Source: Streptomyces sp. NBC_01296 | GTDB taxonomy: Bacteria; Actinomycetota; Actinomycetes; Streptomycetales; Streptomycetaceae | Assembly (NCBI RefSeq): GCF_035984415.1 | Contig: NZ_CP130720.1 | Location: 6,076,001 to 6,140,000 of the forward strand | DNA: 64,000 bases | Reading direction: 5' to 3' | Shown here: positions 1 to 8,088 of the stretch, in pieces | Numbering within the stretch: the first letter of the stretch is position 1 | How the letters are laid out: each line of letters begins with the position of its first letter | The notes under the pieces: generated by a model | Databases searched by the model: none | Told to the model about the DNA's origin: nothing | The model's input: only the letters and a program-made list of their open reading frames with translations | Made by a program: the position numbers and the translations under genes

Positions 1-414
1 GGCCTGCGCGGAAGCGGTGTTCACGAAGGACCGGTAGGTCTCGGCGAACAGCTTCTGCACCTTGCCGCCGCCCAGGTGCTCCTCCGCCATCGCCGGGTCG
101 GACAGCAGGTCCTTGAGCTGCGTGGCGGCCGGCATCTTGCCGGAGCTCAGCTTGTCGGCGAGGACGTCGCCGATCAGGAGGCGGGCGCCCGCCGGTATCC
201 GGTCCGGGTGGTCGGCGCGCTCGGCGTCGGTGCGGAAGTCGATGACCGTACGCAGGCCCAGCGCGGCCACGACCGGGTCGGCGTCGACATCGAGCCGGTC
301 GAGCTGGCCGGAGCGCAGGGCCAGCCCGGGGTGGACGGTGCGCCCGCCGGAGAGAGGGGTGCCGCCGAGGTCGCGCAGGTTGGCGACGGTGGTGGAGGGG
401 GTGGTGATGGTCAT
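1..414 (-). CDS. Tyrosine-protein phosphatase (Y_phosphatase3 type), partial
   Basis: The reading frame starts at ATG 414 and runs off the left edge, giving the first 138 residues. It carries the family signature NLRDLGG (residues 12-18), then RSGQLDRL and the strand VIDFRTDAE, as in tyrosine/serine phosphatases of the IphP/PtpB type. The catalytic HCxxGKDR loop would lie beyond the window edge, so activity cannot be judged. A GGAG motif sits 8 nt before the ATG. The upstream side is a low-complexity GTG-rich stretch. Such proteins dephosphorylate protein phosphotyrosine or phosphoserine; the substrate is unknown. Confidence 0.8.
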   Translation of the reverse strand, partial: MTITTPSTTVANLRDLGGTPLSGGRTVHPGLALRSGQLDRLDVDADPVVAALGLRTVIDFRTDAERADHPDRIPAGARLLIGDVLADKLSSGKMPAATQLKDLLSDPAMAEEHLGGGKVQKLFAETYRSFVNTASAQA

Positions 415-429
415 CGTGGCGGCTCCAGC

Positions 430-545
430 GGTGTGCAGGCGGTGCGAGCGGTGCAGGGGTGCGGGCGGTGCGGGTGGTGTGAGCGGTGTGGGTGGTGTGG
501 GCGGTGCAGGCAAAGCAGAGGGTGCGGGTGATGCGGATGGTGCGT
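430..545. repeat. GGTG/GTGTG-rich low-complexity intergenic stretch
   Basis: Irregular short repeats of the form GTGYGRGYG fill the gap between the partial phosphatase and the rhomboid-like gene (read on the minus strand as CACCGC/CACACC units). The G/T strand asymmetry is strong. It lies upstream of the phosphatase start and downstream of the rhomboid-like gene. No function can be assigned. Confidence 0.5.
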
Positions 546-547
546 GT

Positions 548-1150
548 TCACCCGATTTTCGGATGTTTCGTCCCGGATAGGCAATCGAGGGCGAGCGAGA
601 GCCCGACCCCTATCCCCAGGGCCGCCAGGTGGCCGGCGTCCGTGAAGGTCCGGTCCCGCTTCAGCACCGGCGCTGCGGCGAGCGCAAGCAGCCCCACCCG
701 GGCGGCCGTGCGGACCGGCCCACGCGGCAGCGCGGAGGTCAGCGCGCCGAGCACGGCGTTGAACCCGTAGCTGGTCCCCACGTCCAGGGCCCGCCGGGCC
801 GGCAGATCGGCCGTCCGGCGCAGGACGCCGTAGACGAGGAGCGTGGCCGTGGCGTGCCCGAACACGAACACCGCGGCCGTCCACCAGGCCCCGTACGCGT
901 ACTCCGCGTACCCGAGGACCGCGACGAGCAGCAGCGCGTACGGCAGCGGCATGGGCTCCTCGACGACGAAGGCGCTGCTCAGCAGGGTTTCCCAGCGGCC
1001 GGCGGCGAGGTTGTCGACATTCGTCGAGCAGCCCCGCAGCACCCGGTCCCGCTCCGCCGCCCCCAGCCGGTCCAGTGCGTACGCGCCGAGCTGGACCCCG
1101 CCCGCATACACCATGCCGATGGTCGGCGGCGGCCATGGCAGTGAATTCAT
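548..1150 (-). CDS. Rhomboid-like membrane protein
   Basis: 200 residues with about six hydrophobic segments. It has GTSYG at residues 125-129 (Ser127) followed by a His-containing helix AGHLAALG (His174), which is the order of the Ser/His dyad in rhomboid intramembrane proteases; the usual GxSG is changed to GTSYG. The ATG at 1150 was chosen because upstream residues are not membrane-protein-like and have non-coding composition. There is no clear Shine-Dalgarno, and the start is preceded by a perfect palindrome GATCATGATC. The gene is divergent from the Met/His-rich membrane protein gene. Whether it is a protease or an inactive relative is uncertain. Confidence 0.65.
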   Translation of the reverse strand: MNSLPWPPPTIGMVYAGGVQLGAYALDRLGAAERDRVLRGCSTNVDNLAAGRWETLLSSAFVVEEPMPLPYALLLVAVLGYAEYAYGAWWTAAVFVFGHATATLLVYGVLRRTADLPARRALDVGTSYGFNAVLGALTSALPRGPVRTAARVGLLALAAAPVLKRDRTFTDAGHLAALGIGVGLSLALDCLSGTKHPKIG

Positions 1151-1215
1151 CTGATCATGATCGGATACGGCCCCCGGACTGGCGGAACCGGGTCCCGTGC
1201 GAGCATGTTCCTGCC

Positions 1216-1995
1216 ATGCAAGAGATCCCCCCGCCGATGCGCACCGCACGGGCCGCGATGTTCGCGGCGGTGTGCACCGCATTGGGCGCTGTGGGGCATT
1301 CATATATGTCTGGCACGGATATCCCGCTGATGGGCCTTCTGGGTGCTTTCGCGGTGACCGGCGGGCTCGCCCGGCTCGCAGCCGGGCGCCGCCGCGGGCC
1401 CGTCGGGATCAGTGCGGCGCTGCTCGCCGTGCAGGGCGTACTGCACCTGGTCTTCTCCGGCAGCCAGACGGGCCACGGCGGCCGCACGGGTCACACCGGC
1501 CTGGCCGGCCACACCGCGCACTCCCTGCCCGTGACCGTGTTCCTGCCCGAGCCGATGCCCGGGCACCACCACCTGGCGGGCACGGCGCTGCCTGAGGTGG
1601 CGGGAGGCACGGACGGCATGGCCGGGATGGCGGACATGGGCGGGATGGCGGGCATGGCCGACACGGCCGGGCACGGCGGCTTCGGCATGATCGCCGCGCA
1701 CGTGCTCGCCGGGCTGTTCTGCGCCGCCTGGCTGGCGTGGGGCGAGGCCGCCGTGTTCCGGCTGGCCGCCGTCCTCGGCTCCGCCGCACTGCTGGCGGCC
1801 CGGCCGCTCGCCCGCGCGTTCGCCCTGGTCCGGGCCCGCGTGGCCCCCGTACCGCCGCGGCCCGCGCCCCGCCCCGCGTACGAACCCCCGCGCAGGCTGC
1901 GCGGGGCCGTGCCCGCGCACGCCCTGGTGCGCCGCGGCCCGCCCGGGTGGCGAGACACCCGCGCCACGGCCCCCGGCCGTCCTGCCTGCGCCTGA
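1216..1995 (+). CDS. Met/His-rich integral membrane protein
   Basis: 259 residues. Hydrophobic helices near residues 15-30, 40-55, 65-80, 165-185 and 190-205 flank an extracytoplasmic-looking loop rich in His, Met and Gly (for example MPGHHH and several MAGM/MADM units, about residues 110-160). Such loops are typical of proteins that handle copper or other soft metals. The PepSY membrane protein that follows 88 bp downstream is also His/Met-rich, so the two may work together. ATG 1216 is taken as start; ATG 1237 is an alternative. The tail (residues 210-259) is Arg/Pro-rich and probably cytoplasmic. The exact function is unknown. Confidence 0.65.
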   Translation: MQEIPPPMRTARAAMFAAVCTALGAVGHSYMSGTDIPLMGLLGAFAVTGGLARLAAGRRRGPVGISAALLAVQGVLHLVFSGSQTGHGGRTGHTGLAGHTAHSLPVTVFLPEPMPGHHHLAGTALPEVAGGTDGMAGMADMGGMAGMADTAGHGGFGMIAAHVLAGLFCAAWLAWGEAAVFRLAAVLGSAALLAARPLARAFALVRARVAPVPPRPAPRPAYEPPRRLRGAVPAHALVRRGPPGWRDTRATAPGRPACA

Positions 1996-2083
1996 CCGGC
2001 GCACCTCCTTCATCGGCGAGGTGGCGGGACCCGGGGCCGGTTCACCCGAGTCTTCGCCCACAGGGCCAACACCTAGGACCCAC

Positions 2084-3613
2084 ATGTCCCTTGAAGAGGT
2101 TCAGGACGTCCGCACCCCGGACGCCGACACACCCGCTGCACCCCTCGCACCCGCCGCTCCCGCAACGGCCGACGCGGTCGCTTCGGCCGAGGCGCCCTCG
2201 AAGCCCGGCACGTGGGCGGCGCTGCGGCCGCTGCTCCTGCGCATGCACTTCTACGCCGGGATCCTGATAGCCCCGCTGCTGTTCCTCGCCGCCGCCACCG
2301 GCCTGCTGTACGCCGCCTCCTGGCAGGCCGAGAAGATCATCTACTCCGACGAACTGACCGTCACCCAGGTCCGCGACAGCACGGCGCCGCTCAGCGCCCA
2401 GGTCACGGCCGCCCGGGCCACCGTCCCCAAGGGCAAGGTCGTGGGCGTGTGGCCCGCGCCCGACGCCGAGGCGACCACTCGCGTGATCATGGAGGTCCCC
2501 GGGCTGGAGGAGGGTCAGACGGAGACCGTGTTCGTGGATCCGTATACGGCCCACGTCAACGGACAGTTGACCACTGAGGGCGACGCGCTGCCGCTGCGCG
2601 CCTGGCTCAGCGAGTTCCACTCCAGCCTCCAGCTGGGCGAGTTCGGCCGGAACTACAGCGAGCTCGCCGCGAGCTGGCTGTGGGTCGTCGCACTCGGCGG
2701 ACTCGCCCTGTGGATCGGCCGCCGCCGCTCCCGCAAGGCCCTGCTCGTCCTGCCCGACCGCGCCGCCACCGGCCGCCGCAAGACCCTCTCCTGGCACGGG
2801 GCCGTCGGCCTCTGGGCCGTCGCCGGACTCGTCGCCCTGTCCGCCACCGGCCTGACCTGGTCGAAGTACGCGGGCGAGAACATCGGGCAGCTCCAGGACG
2901 GCCTCGGCGGCGCCACCCCGTCGGTGTCCGCGGCCCTCGCGCCCGGTTCGGATTCCGGTTCGGGTGAGGGCTCGGGCTCCGGCTCCGGCTCCGGCGAGCA
3001 CGCCGGGCACGGCGGGACCGGCGGTATGGAGATGCCCCCGACACCGCCCGCCGCGGACATCGGCATCGACAAGGCCGTGGCCGCCGCCCGCGCCGCCGGG
3101 GTCACCGAGGAACTGCGCATCACCCTGCCCGCCAAGGGCAACGGCTACGTGATCAAGGAGCAGGACAAACAGCTGCCGGTCCACCTGGACTCCGTCGCCG
3201 TGGACCCCGCCGACGGCCGGATCATGGACGAACTGCGCTTCGCCGACTACCCCGTCCTCGCGCAGCTGACGCGCTTCGGCATCGACCTGCACATGGGCAA
3301 GACCTTCGGCCTCGCGAACCAGATCGCGCTCGCCGCGCTCGCGGTCGCGCTGATGTTCCTGGTCTTCTGGGGCTACCGGATGTGGTGGCTGCGCCGGCCC
3401 ACCAAGGACCGCACCCTCTCGGTCGGCCGCGCCCAGCCGCGCGGAGCCTGGCGCAAGGTGCCGCTGACCATGCTGCTCCCGCTGGCCGCCGTGATCGCCT
3501 TGGTCGGTTGGTTCGTACCGCTGCTCGGCATCAGCCTCGTCGCCTTCCTGGCGGTCGACGTGCTGCTGGGTCTGTTCGCGACGCGCCGCACCAGGGCGGC
3601 CACCACGACCTAG
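2084..3613 (+). CDS. PepSY domain-containing membrane protein
   Basis: 509 residues of the PepSY-associated transmembrane family. After an Ala/Pro-rich N-terminus come a first helix with the family motif RMHFYAG (about residues 53-78), a PepSY-like extracytoplasmic domain, a helix at about 200-220, another at about 245-265, a Ser/Gly linker followed by EHAGHGGTGGMEMP (possible metal ligands), a second PepSY-like domain, and two or three C-terminal helices. ATG 2084 has AGGA 6 nt upstream. It follows the Met/His-rich membrane gene in the same direction, suggesting one metal-related unit. Its stop codon TAG lies inside the target duplication of the MITE-like element. Confidence 0.8.
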   Translation: MSLEEVQDVRTPDADTPAAPLAPAAPATADAVASAEAPSKPGTWAALRPLLLRMHFYAGILIAPLLFLAAATGLLYAASWQAEKIIYSDELTVTQVRDSTAPLSAQVTAARATVPKGKVVGVWPAPDAEATTRVIMEVPGLEEGQTETVFVDPYTAHVNGQLTTEGDALPLRAWLSEFHSSLQLGEFGRNYSELAASWLWVVALGGLALWIGRRRSRKALLVLPDRAATGRRKTLSWHGAVGLWAVAGLVALSATGLTWSKYAGENIGQLQDGLGGATPSVSAALAPGSDSGSGEGSGSGSGSGEHAGHGGTGGMEMPPTPPAADIGIDKAVAAARAAGVTEELRITLPAKGNGYVIKEQDKQLPVHLDSVAVDPADGRIMDELRFADYPVLAQLTRFGIDLHMGKTFGLANQIALAALAVALMFLVFWGYRMWWLRRPTKDRTLSVGRAQPRGAWRKVPLTMLLPLAAVIALVGWFVPLLGISLVAFLAVDVLLGLFATRRTRAATTT

Positions 3614-3780
3614 CCCGTCTCTTCCGGATCTTGCCTGACCCGCGCCGCCCGGCACCGCGCCTCGCCGCGTTGTCGAGGCACCCGAGTACGTCCAGTACTC
3701 GGGAGCCTCTCCGCCTTGCGAGGCACGGCACCGGACGACGCGGGCTTAACCGGCAAGATCCGAAAGAGACGACCTAGCCC
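3607..3780. mobile_element. MITE-like palindromic insertion with 10-bp target duplication
   Basis: A 154-bp element (3617-3770) has 19-bp terminal inverted repeats, 3617-3635 against 3752-3770, with one mismatch. The ten bases GACCTAGCCC occur directly on both sides (3607-3616 and 3771-3780), as expected for a target-site duplication. The inside is itself an imperfect palindrome that folds around CCCGAGTAC/GTACTCGGG, so the whole element can form one long hairpin. It encodes no protein. It inserted at the stop codon of the PepSY gene and recreated that stop in the left duplicate. Part of the left half recurs at 9796-9839. Confidence 0.7.
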
Positions 3781-3801
3781 GGACGTCCGTCCCGACGCGC
3801 A

Positions 3802-3840
3802 CGGTGGGCCCGTACTCCTTCGCGGAGTACGGGCCCACCG
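3802..3840. terminator. Bidirectional hairpin terminator
   Basis: Perfect 17-bp stem (3802-3818 with 3824-3840) and a 5-nt loop, lying between the converging PepSY and winged-helix genes. Confidence 0.7.
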
Positions 3841-3877
3841 TCGTACGCGGTGCGGTGCAGTGCAGTGCTGTGCTGTG

Positions 3878-3908
3878 CCCTGACTGTGCCGGACCGGCAC
3901 AGTCAGGG
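3878..3908 (-). terminator. Hairpin at the end of the winged-helix gene
   Basis: Perfect 13-bp stem (3878-3890 with 3896-3908) with a 5-nt loop. It overlaps the stop codon of the minus-strand regulator (3903-3905). Confidence 0.6.
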
Positions 3909-4499
3909 CGCGTACTTGTAGCCCACCCGGCGCACCGTCTGGATCGCACCGCGGTGCGCCGCGCCCAGCTTGCGGCGCAGGCGGGCGACGTGGACGTCCA
4001 CGGTCCGGCCGTCGCCGACGTGGCCGTAGCCCCAGACCGTGGTGACCAGCTGGTCCCGGCTGTGCACCCGGTGCGGGTGCGCCACCAGGTGGGCCAGCAG
4101 CTCGAACTCCAGGTACGTCAGGTCGAGTACCCGGCCGTCGACCTCGGCGGTGCGCTGCGCCGCGTCGATGCGGACGAGCTCGTCCCCGGTGGTGGCCGGG
4201 GCGGTCCGGGGCGCGGCCGGGGCGGGAACGGACTGGGGGGCGAAGGCGATCGGCGGCTGCTGGTCCGCCGGTACGAGGACCAGGTAGCCGACCATCGGCG
4301 GCTGGCCCGGCAGCGTCGGCAGGGTGTGCTGCGGCGCGGGCAGCCAGGTGGCGCCGGGCGGCAGGAGGTCGACCACGCGGGCGACCTCGTCGCGGTCCAC
4401 GGCGCGCAGCCGGTGGCGCGGACTGGGCGGATAGGCGAAGGGCGCGGTCGCAGCGGTCGCGGTGGAGGCGGCGGACGTCAGGGAACGGGTGTGAGACAT
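3903..4499 (-). CDS. Winged-helix transcriptional regulator (OmpR-type DNA-binding domain)
   Basis: 198 residues. The C-terminal 95 residues form an OmpR/PhoB-type winged helix: VRIDAAQRTAEVDGRVLDLT, LEFELLAHLVAHP, SRDQLVTTVWGY and DVHVARLRRKLG, ending RRVGYKYAP. The N-terminal ~100 residues are Ala/Pro-rich and lack a receiver domain with a phospho-acceptor Asp, so this is an orphan DNA-binding protein rather than a classical response regulator. ATG 4499 is the start. The gene converges with the PepSY gene and is separated from it by the MITE-like element and a terminator. Target genes are unknown. Confidence 0.85.
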   Translation of the reverse strand: MSHTRSLTSAASTATAATAPFAYPPSPRHRLRAVDRDEVARVVDLLPPGATWLPAPQHTLPTLPGQPPMVGYLVLVPADQQPPIAFAPQSVPAPAAPRTAPATTGDELVRIDAAQRTAEVDGRVLDLTYLEFELLAHLVAHPHRVHSRDQLVTTVWGYGHVGDGRTVDVHVARLRRKLGAAHRGAIQTVRRVGYKYAP

Positions 4500-4610
4500 G
4501 AGTGGTCAGCTCTTTCACGCGCAGTGGTCGGCAGGAGACGTACGTACGTCATCGCGTTCCGCGCAGACCGAAGGCCTCGGGGAAGGTCCGGTGGGAGATC
4601 CCGGAAGGCT

Positions 4611-4811
4611 TTAGAGGGTCGGCGCGTTCTTCACGCGGCGACACACCCGGTCGAAATCGTGGTCCTGACGGGAGGGCCAGAACGGCTCGAGGTCGCTGCG
4701 ACCGTTCGAGGTGTGCGAGTGGCTGGCCATGGGCTCATTGAAGCAGACGCAGCGGGTGCGGGGCAGGCCCCGTCTCAGGGCGTGGATCGGAATCTCAAAT
4801 TCCGCGATCAT
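4611..4811 (-). CDS. Small conserved-looking hypothetical protein
   Basis: A 66-residue frame with strong coding-type third-position G/C, especially over its last 39 codons (from ATG 4730, beginning MASHSHTSNGR). The C-terminal part is polar and aromatic (EPFWPSRQDHDFDRV), unlike the Ala/Arg/Pro-rich noise frames around it. ATG 4811 gives the sensible extension IAEFEIPIHALRR with two Cys (RCVCFNEP); ATG 4730 is the alternative start. No clear ribosome binding site is seen for either. It lies between the winged-helix gene and glnII on the same strand. Function unknown. Confidence 0.45.
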   Translation of the reverse strand: MIAEFEIPIHALRRGLPRTRCVCFNEPMASHSHTSNGRSDLEPFWPSRQDHDFDRVCRRVKNAPTL

Positions 4812-4924
4812 TCCTCGACTTGCCCTGGACAATCCCGGATGAAACGTCACCGGGTGGCGCCGGTCCGGGCGCCCGTACCGGCACCCCGTATCGCATGCTG
4901 GTCGATTGCGTGGACACGCGACGC

Positions 4925-4978
4925 ACGACGCGCGACGCCCGCCGGACCACGGGGGGTTCGGCGGGCGTCGCGCGTCGT
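4925..4978 (-). terminator. glnII terminator
   Basis: Perfect 20-bp stem (4925-4944 with 4959-4978) with a 14-nt loop, starting 50 bp beyond the glnII stop codon. Confidence 0.75.
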
Positions 4979-5027
4979 GTCACAGCGCCGCAGTGTCGGC
5001 TGCGGGGAAAAAGCCGGAGGCCGGGTC

Positions 5028-6047
5028 CTAGACCAGGCCCTCCTTCTGCAGGCTCGTGCAGCAGGTGTCCGTGATCAGGCGGGTCACCACGTACGGGTCC
5101 ACGTTCGCGTTCGGGCGGCGGTCCTCGATGTAGCCCTTGCCGTCCTTCTCCACCTGCCACGGGATGCGGACCGAGGCGCCGCGGTCGGAGACGCCGTAGC
5201 TGAACTCGTTCCACGGGGCGGTCTCGTGCAGGCCCGTCAGGCGCTCGTCGATGCCGGCGCCGTAGTTCTTGACGTGGTCCAGCGGCTTCGAGCCCTCGCC
5301 CAGCGACTCGCACGCGGTGATGATGGCGCGGTAGTCCTCGCGCATCGCCTTCGTGGAGAAGTTGGTGTGCGCGCCCGCGCCGTTCCAGTCGCCCTTCACC
5401 GGCTTCGGGTTCAGCGTCGCGGAGACGTTGAAGTCCTCGGCGGTGCGGTAGAGCAGCCAGCGCGCGATCCACAGCTGGTCGGAGACCTCCAGCGGGCCCA
5501 CGGGGCCGACCTGGAACTCCCACTGGCCGGGCATGACCTCGGCGTTGATGCCGGAGATGCTCAGGCCCGCCGCGAGGCAGTGGTCCAGGTGCTTCTCGAC
5601 GATCTCGCGGCCGAAGATCTCGTCCGAGCCGACACCGCAGTAGTAGCCGCCCTGCGCGGCCGGGAAGCCGCCCACCGGGAAGCCGAGCGGCCGGATGCCG
5701 TCGAAGAAGGTGTACTCCTGCTCGATGCCGAAGATCGGCGCCTGGTCCGCGAACTGCTCGGCGATCGGACGCAGCAGCGCGCGGGTGTTCGACTCGTGCG
5801 GGGTCATGTCGATGTTCATGACCTCGCAGAGCACGAGGAGGTTGTCGCCGCCGCGGATCGGGTCCGGGCAGGAGAACACCGGCTGCAGCACGCGGTCGGA
5901 GGCGTGGCCCTCGGCCTGGTTGGTGCTCGATCCGTCGAAGCCCCAGATCGGCAGCGCGTCGCCGTCGGCCAGGATCTTCGTCTTGGAGCGCAGCTTCGCC
6001 GTCGGCTCGGTGCCGTCGATCCAGATGTACTCAGCCTTGTAGCTCAC
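5028..6047 (-). CDS. glnII: Glutamine synthetase type II
   Basis: 339 residues, the length of the eukaryote-like GSII found in Streptomyces beside the GSI enzyme. It makes glutamine from glutamate, ammonia and ATP in the cytoplasm. Family motifs include KAEYIWIDG at the N-terminus, WGFDGSSTNQAEG, the glutamate/metal motif FGIEQEYTFF, PGQWEFQVGP and the ATP-binding NGAGAHTNFST. GTG 6047 is chosen because AAGGA lies 8 nt before it; the ATG at 6056 overlaps that motif. Two GlnR-like boxes lie upstream (6151-6188), pointing to nitrogen control. It stands alone with its own terminator. Confidence 0.97.
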   Translation of the reverse strand: MSYKAEYIWIDGTEPTAKLRSKTKILADGDALPIWGFDGSSTNQAEGHASDRVLQPVFSCPDPIRGGDNLLVLCEVMNIDMTPHESNTRALLRPIAEQFADQAPIFGIEQEYTFFDGIRPLGFPVGGFPAAQGGYYCGVGSDEIFGREIVEKHLDHCLAAGLSISGINAEVMPGQWEFQVGPVGPLEVSDQLWIARWLLYRTAEDFNVSATLNPKPVKGDWNGAGAHTNFSTKAMREDYRAIITACESLGEGSKPLDHVKNYGAGIDERLTGLHETAPWNEFSYGVSDRGASVRIPWQVEKDGKGYIEDRRPNANVDPYVVTRLITDTCCTSLQKEGLV

Positions 6048-6150
6048 GGGCCCCATCCTTCGGTGCGTCGCTCCGGCGCAGACTCTGCGGGTGCTGCGGT
6101 CGTGGTGTTGCGATGTCGCTGCGGTGTAGACCGCAGCGTGCCCGCTCGCG

Positions 6151-6188
6151 ATTTCTCTTCCGTTGCCCGGGTGTGAACCCCGTGTTAC
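6151..6188 (-). promoter_or_regulatory. Tandem GlnR boxes upstream of glnII
   Basis: On the minus strand, GTAAC-N6-TTCAC (6188-6173) and GCAAC-N6-GAAAT (6166-6151) match the actinobacterial GlnR pattern gTnAc-n6-GaAAc. The second is the better match. Their starts are exactly 22 bp apart (two helical turns), the same arrangement as upstream of glnA. Confidence 0.7.
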
Positions 6189-6265
6189 CGAGGTTTACGC
6201 TGCAGGTCGGGTGGGTTGTGCGGGTTGGTGGCAGCACGCCCGTCCGAGTGGGGCAGACTGGGCGG

Positions 6266-7228
6266 GTGAGCATTTCGTATGATTTGACCTCGGCCGCCGC
6301 CCCCACGGTCTCCCCCCGCCTGCCGGCCCGCCCCCGGGTCGGCCTGCTGGGTACCGGCCCCTGGGCCCACCGCACCCATGCCCCCGCCCTTGCCGCGCAC
6401 GCCGGCTGCGAATCCGCCCGCTCCGAGTTCGCCGGAGTGTGGGGCCGCCGCCCCGACGCCGCCGCCGAGCTGGCCGACGCGTACGGCGTGAAGGTGTACG
6501 AAGACCCCGACGCGCTGTTCGCCGACTGTGACGTCGTGGCCTTCGCCCTGCCGCCCGACGTACAGGCCCCGCTCGCCGTGCGCGCCGCCGCGGCGGGCTG
6601 CCAGCTGCTGCTCGACAAGCCCGTCGCCACCACCGTCGAGGACGCCCGGGCCGTGGCCGACGCCGTCGCCCGGCACGGCGTCGCCTCCGTCGTCTTCCTC
6701 ACCCTGCGCTTCGCCGAGCCCGCGGCCGGCTGGGTCGCCGAGCAAGAGGGCCGCTCCGGCTGGTTCACGGCGAGCGCGCACTGGCTCGGCGCGGTCTTCC
6801 CGCCCGACGGCACGCCCAGCGCGTACGCCGCCTCGCCCTGGCGCAAGGCCAAGGGCGGGCTCTGGGACGTCGGCCCGCACGCCCTGTCCGTCCTGATCCC
6901 GGTCCTGGGCGACGTCACGTCCGTCACCGCCACCCGCGGGCCCTCCGACGTGGTCCAGCTCGCCCTGCGCCATGCCTCGGGCGCCGCCAGCACCGCCGTG
7001 CTCAGCCTCGGCGCGCCGACCGCGGCGGCGGGGGTGGGGCTGGAGCTGCGCGGGGCCGAGGGCGTGTTCTCGCTGCCCAACTGGACCGACGTACCCGGCG
7101 CGTACGGCCGCGCCCTGGACGCACTGCTCACCGCGGCCCGGACGGGTGTCGCGGACCCGCGCGACGCGGAGTTCGCGGCCCGGCTGACGGAGATCCTGGC
7201 GGAGGCGGAGGCGCAGCTGCCGGGCTGA
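6266..7228 (+). CDS. Gfo/Idh/MocA family oxidoreductase
   Basis: 320 residues. The N-terminal Rossmann part has VGLLGTGPWAHR (dinucleotide-binding GxGxxA-like), then DVVAFALPPDVQAPLAVRAA and the conserved active-site strand LLLDKPVATTVEDA, in which the EKP/DKP lysine is present. The C-terminal part has the HW and WDVGPHALS motifs of this family. It probably uses NAD(P) to oxidise a sugar or related polyol; the substrate cannot be read from the sequence. GTG 6266 is chosen because CAGACT (6254-6259) ends 6 nt before it, a leaderless-promoter layout, and no ribosome binding site is present. It is divergent from glnII. Confidence 0.85.
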   Translation: MSISYDLTSAAAPTVSPRLPARPRVGLLGTGPWAHRTHAPALAAHAGCESARSEFAGVWGRRPDAAAELADAYGVKVYEDPDALFADCDVVAFALPPDVQAPLAVRAAAAGCQLLLDKPVATTVEDARAVADAVARHGVASVVFLTLRFAEPAAGWVAEQEGRSGWFTASAHWLGAVFPPDGTPSAYAASPWRKAKGGLWDVGPHALSVLIPVLGDVTSVTATRGPSDVVQLALRHASGAASTAVLSLGAPTAAAGVGLELRGAEGVFSLPNWTDVPGAYGRALDALLTAARTGVADPRDAEFAARLTEILAEAEAQLPG

Positions 7229-7299
7229 GGGGGCGGGGGCGGGCGGGCCGGGGTCGGCCCGGGGGCGGCCCCGGGGACGGGCGGCCCGGCCGGCCAGGG

Positions 7300-7917
7300 C
7301 TACTTGATGACGGCGTTGGCCACGATGATGGCCAGCCCGATGGTGGCGTCCGCAAGACCCATCAGCAGCGCCGAACCGATCCGGTAGCCGACGCGGAGTG
7401 CCACGAAGGAGCCCCAGGCGAAGAGCAGTGCGGTGTTCAGGCCGAGCCCGACGGCGGTCACCCCGTACGAGGCCCAGTCGGTGAGCCCGGCGACGACCAG
7501 CAGCAGGACGGTCGGCAGAGCGGCCACGATCATCGGCCACTCGTTCCACAGCGCCCGCGAGAGCACCCGCCAGCGGTGGGCGGCGGAGCCGGCCTGATGG
7601 GTGGTCATGTGGTGCGAGTAGCCGTGCGCGAGGCCGGCCGCGCAGGCGGTGACCAGCACCCAGCTGGCGTCGTAGAACGGGGTGAACGCCTCGCCCGCCT
7701 GATCGAGCGCGGCCAGCAGCCCGGACGCGAGCACGGTCCCGTAGACCCCGCCGAACATCCAGTCGGCCCCTCGGCGCGGCGGCGGGAGCCGGGGCGCGGC
7801 GGCGGGTTGCTGGGACGGGGTGTCGGGCCGGGGATCGGCCGGGAAGGGCTGCGCCTGCTGCCGGTTCGGCTCGTTCTCTTCGTTCAGGTCGTTCAGGTCG
7901 TTCCGTCCGTCGCTCAT
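7300..7917 (-). CDS. Conserved integral membrane protein
   Basis: 205 residues. The first ~55 residues are polar and Pro-rich (NDLNDLNEENEP), followed by four or five membrane helices from about residue 62 (WMFGGVYGTVLASGLLAAL). A motif with several His, GLAHGYSHHMTTHQAG, lies between the second and third helices and could bind metal or sense pH. ATG 7917 has GAAGGA 6 nt upstream. The gene converges with the oxidoreductase gene across a GC-rich, hairpin-prone 71-bp gap. No function is assigned. Confidence 0.75.
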   Translation of the reverse strand: MSDGRNDLNDLNEENEPNRQQAQPFPADPRPDTPSQQPAAAPRLPPPRRGADWMFGGVYGTVLASGLLAALDQAGEAFTPFYDASWVLVTACAAGLAHGYSHHMTTHQAGSAAHRWRVLSRALWNEWPMIVAALPTVLLLVVAGLTDWASYGVTAVGLGLNTALLFAWGSFVALRVGYRIGSALLMGLADATIGLAIIVANAVIK

Positions 7918-8088
7918 CCCGGTCCTTCGATCCGATACATCCCATTTGCTTGGCTTCACACCCTATGGGGTGAGGAGGTGAGGGCGAGATGAGTGCGAGG
8001 CCGATCGGCCCCCGCGCAGCCCTGGCCATCCCCGCGAGGTATCCCGGACCAGGGGATGTCTTGCCGGTCAGGCCGGGCTCGCGGCGAC

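Noticed and set aside
3804..6176. Long plus-strand open frame (790 codons) across the winged-helix and glnII genes
   Set aside because: It is the antisense of well-supported genes; its protein is Arg/Ala/Gly-rich noise typical of high-GC DNA.
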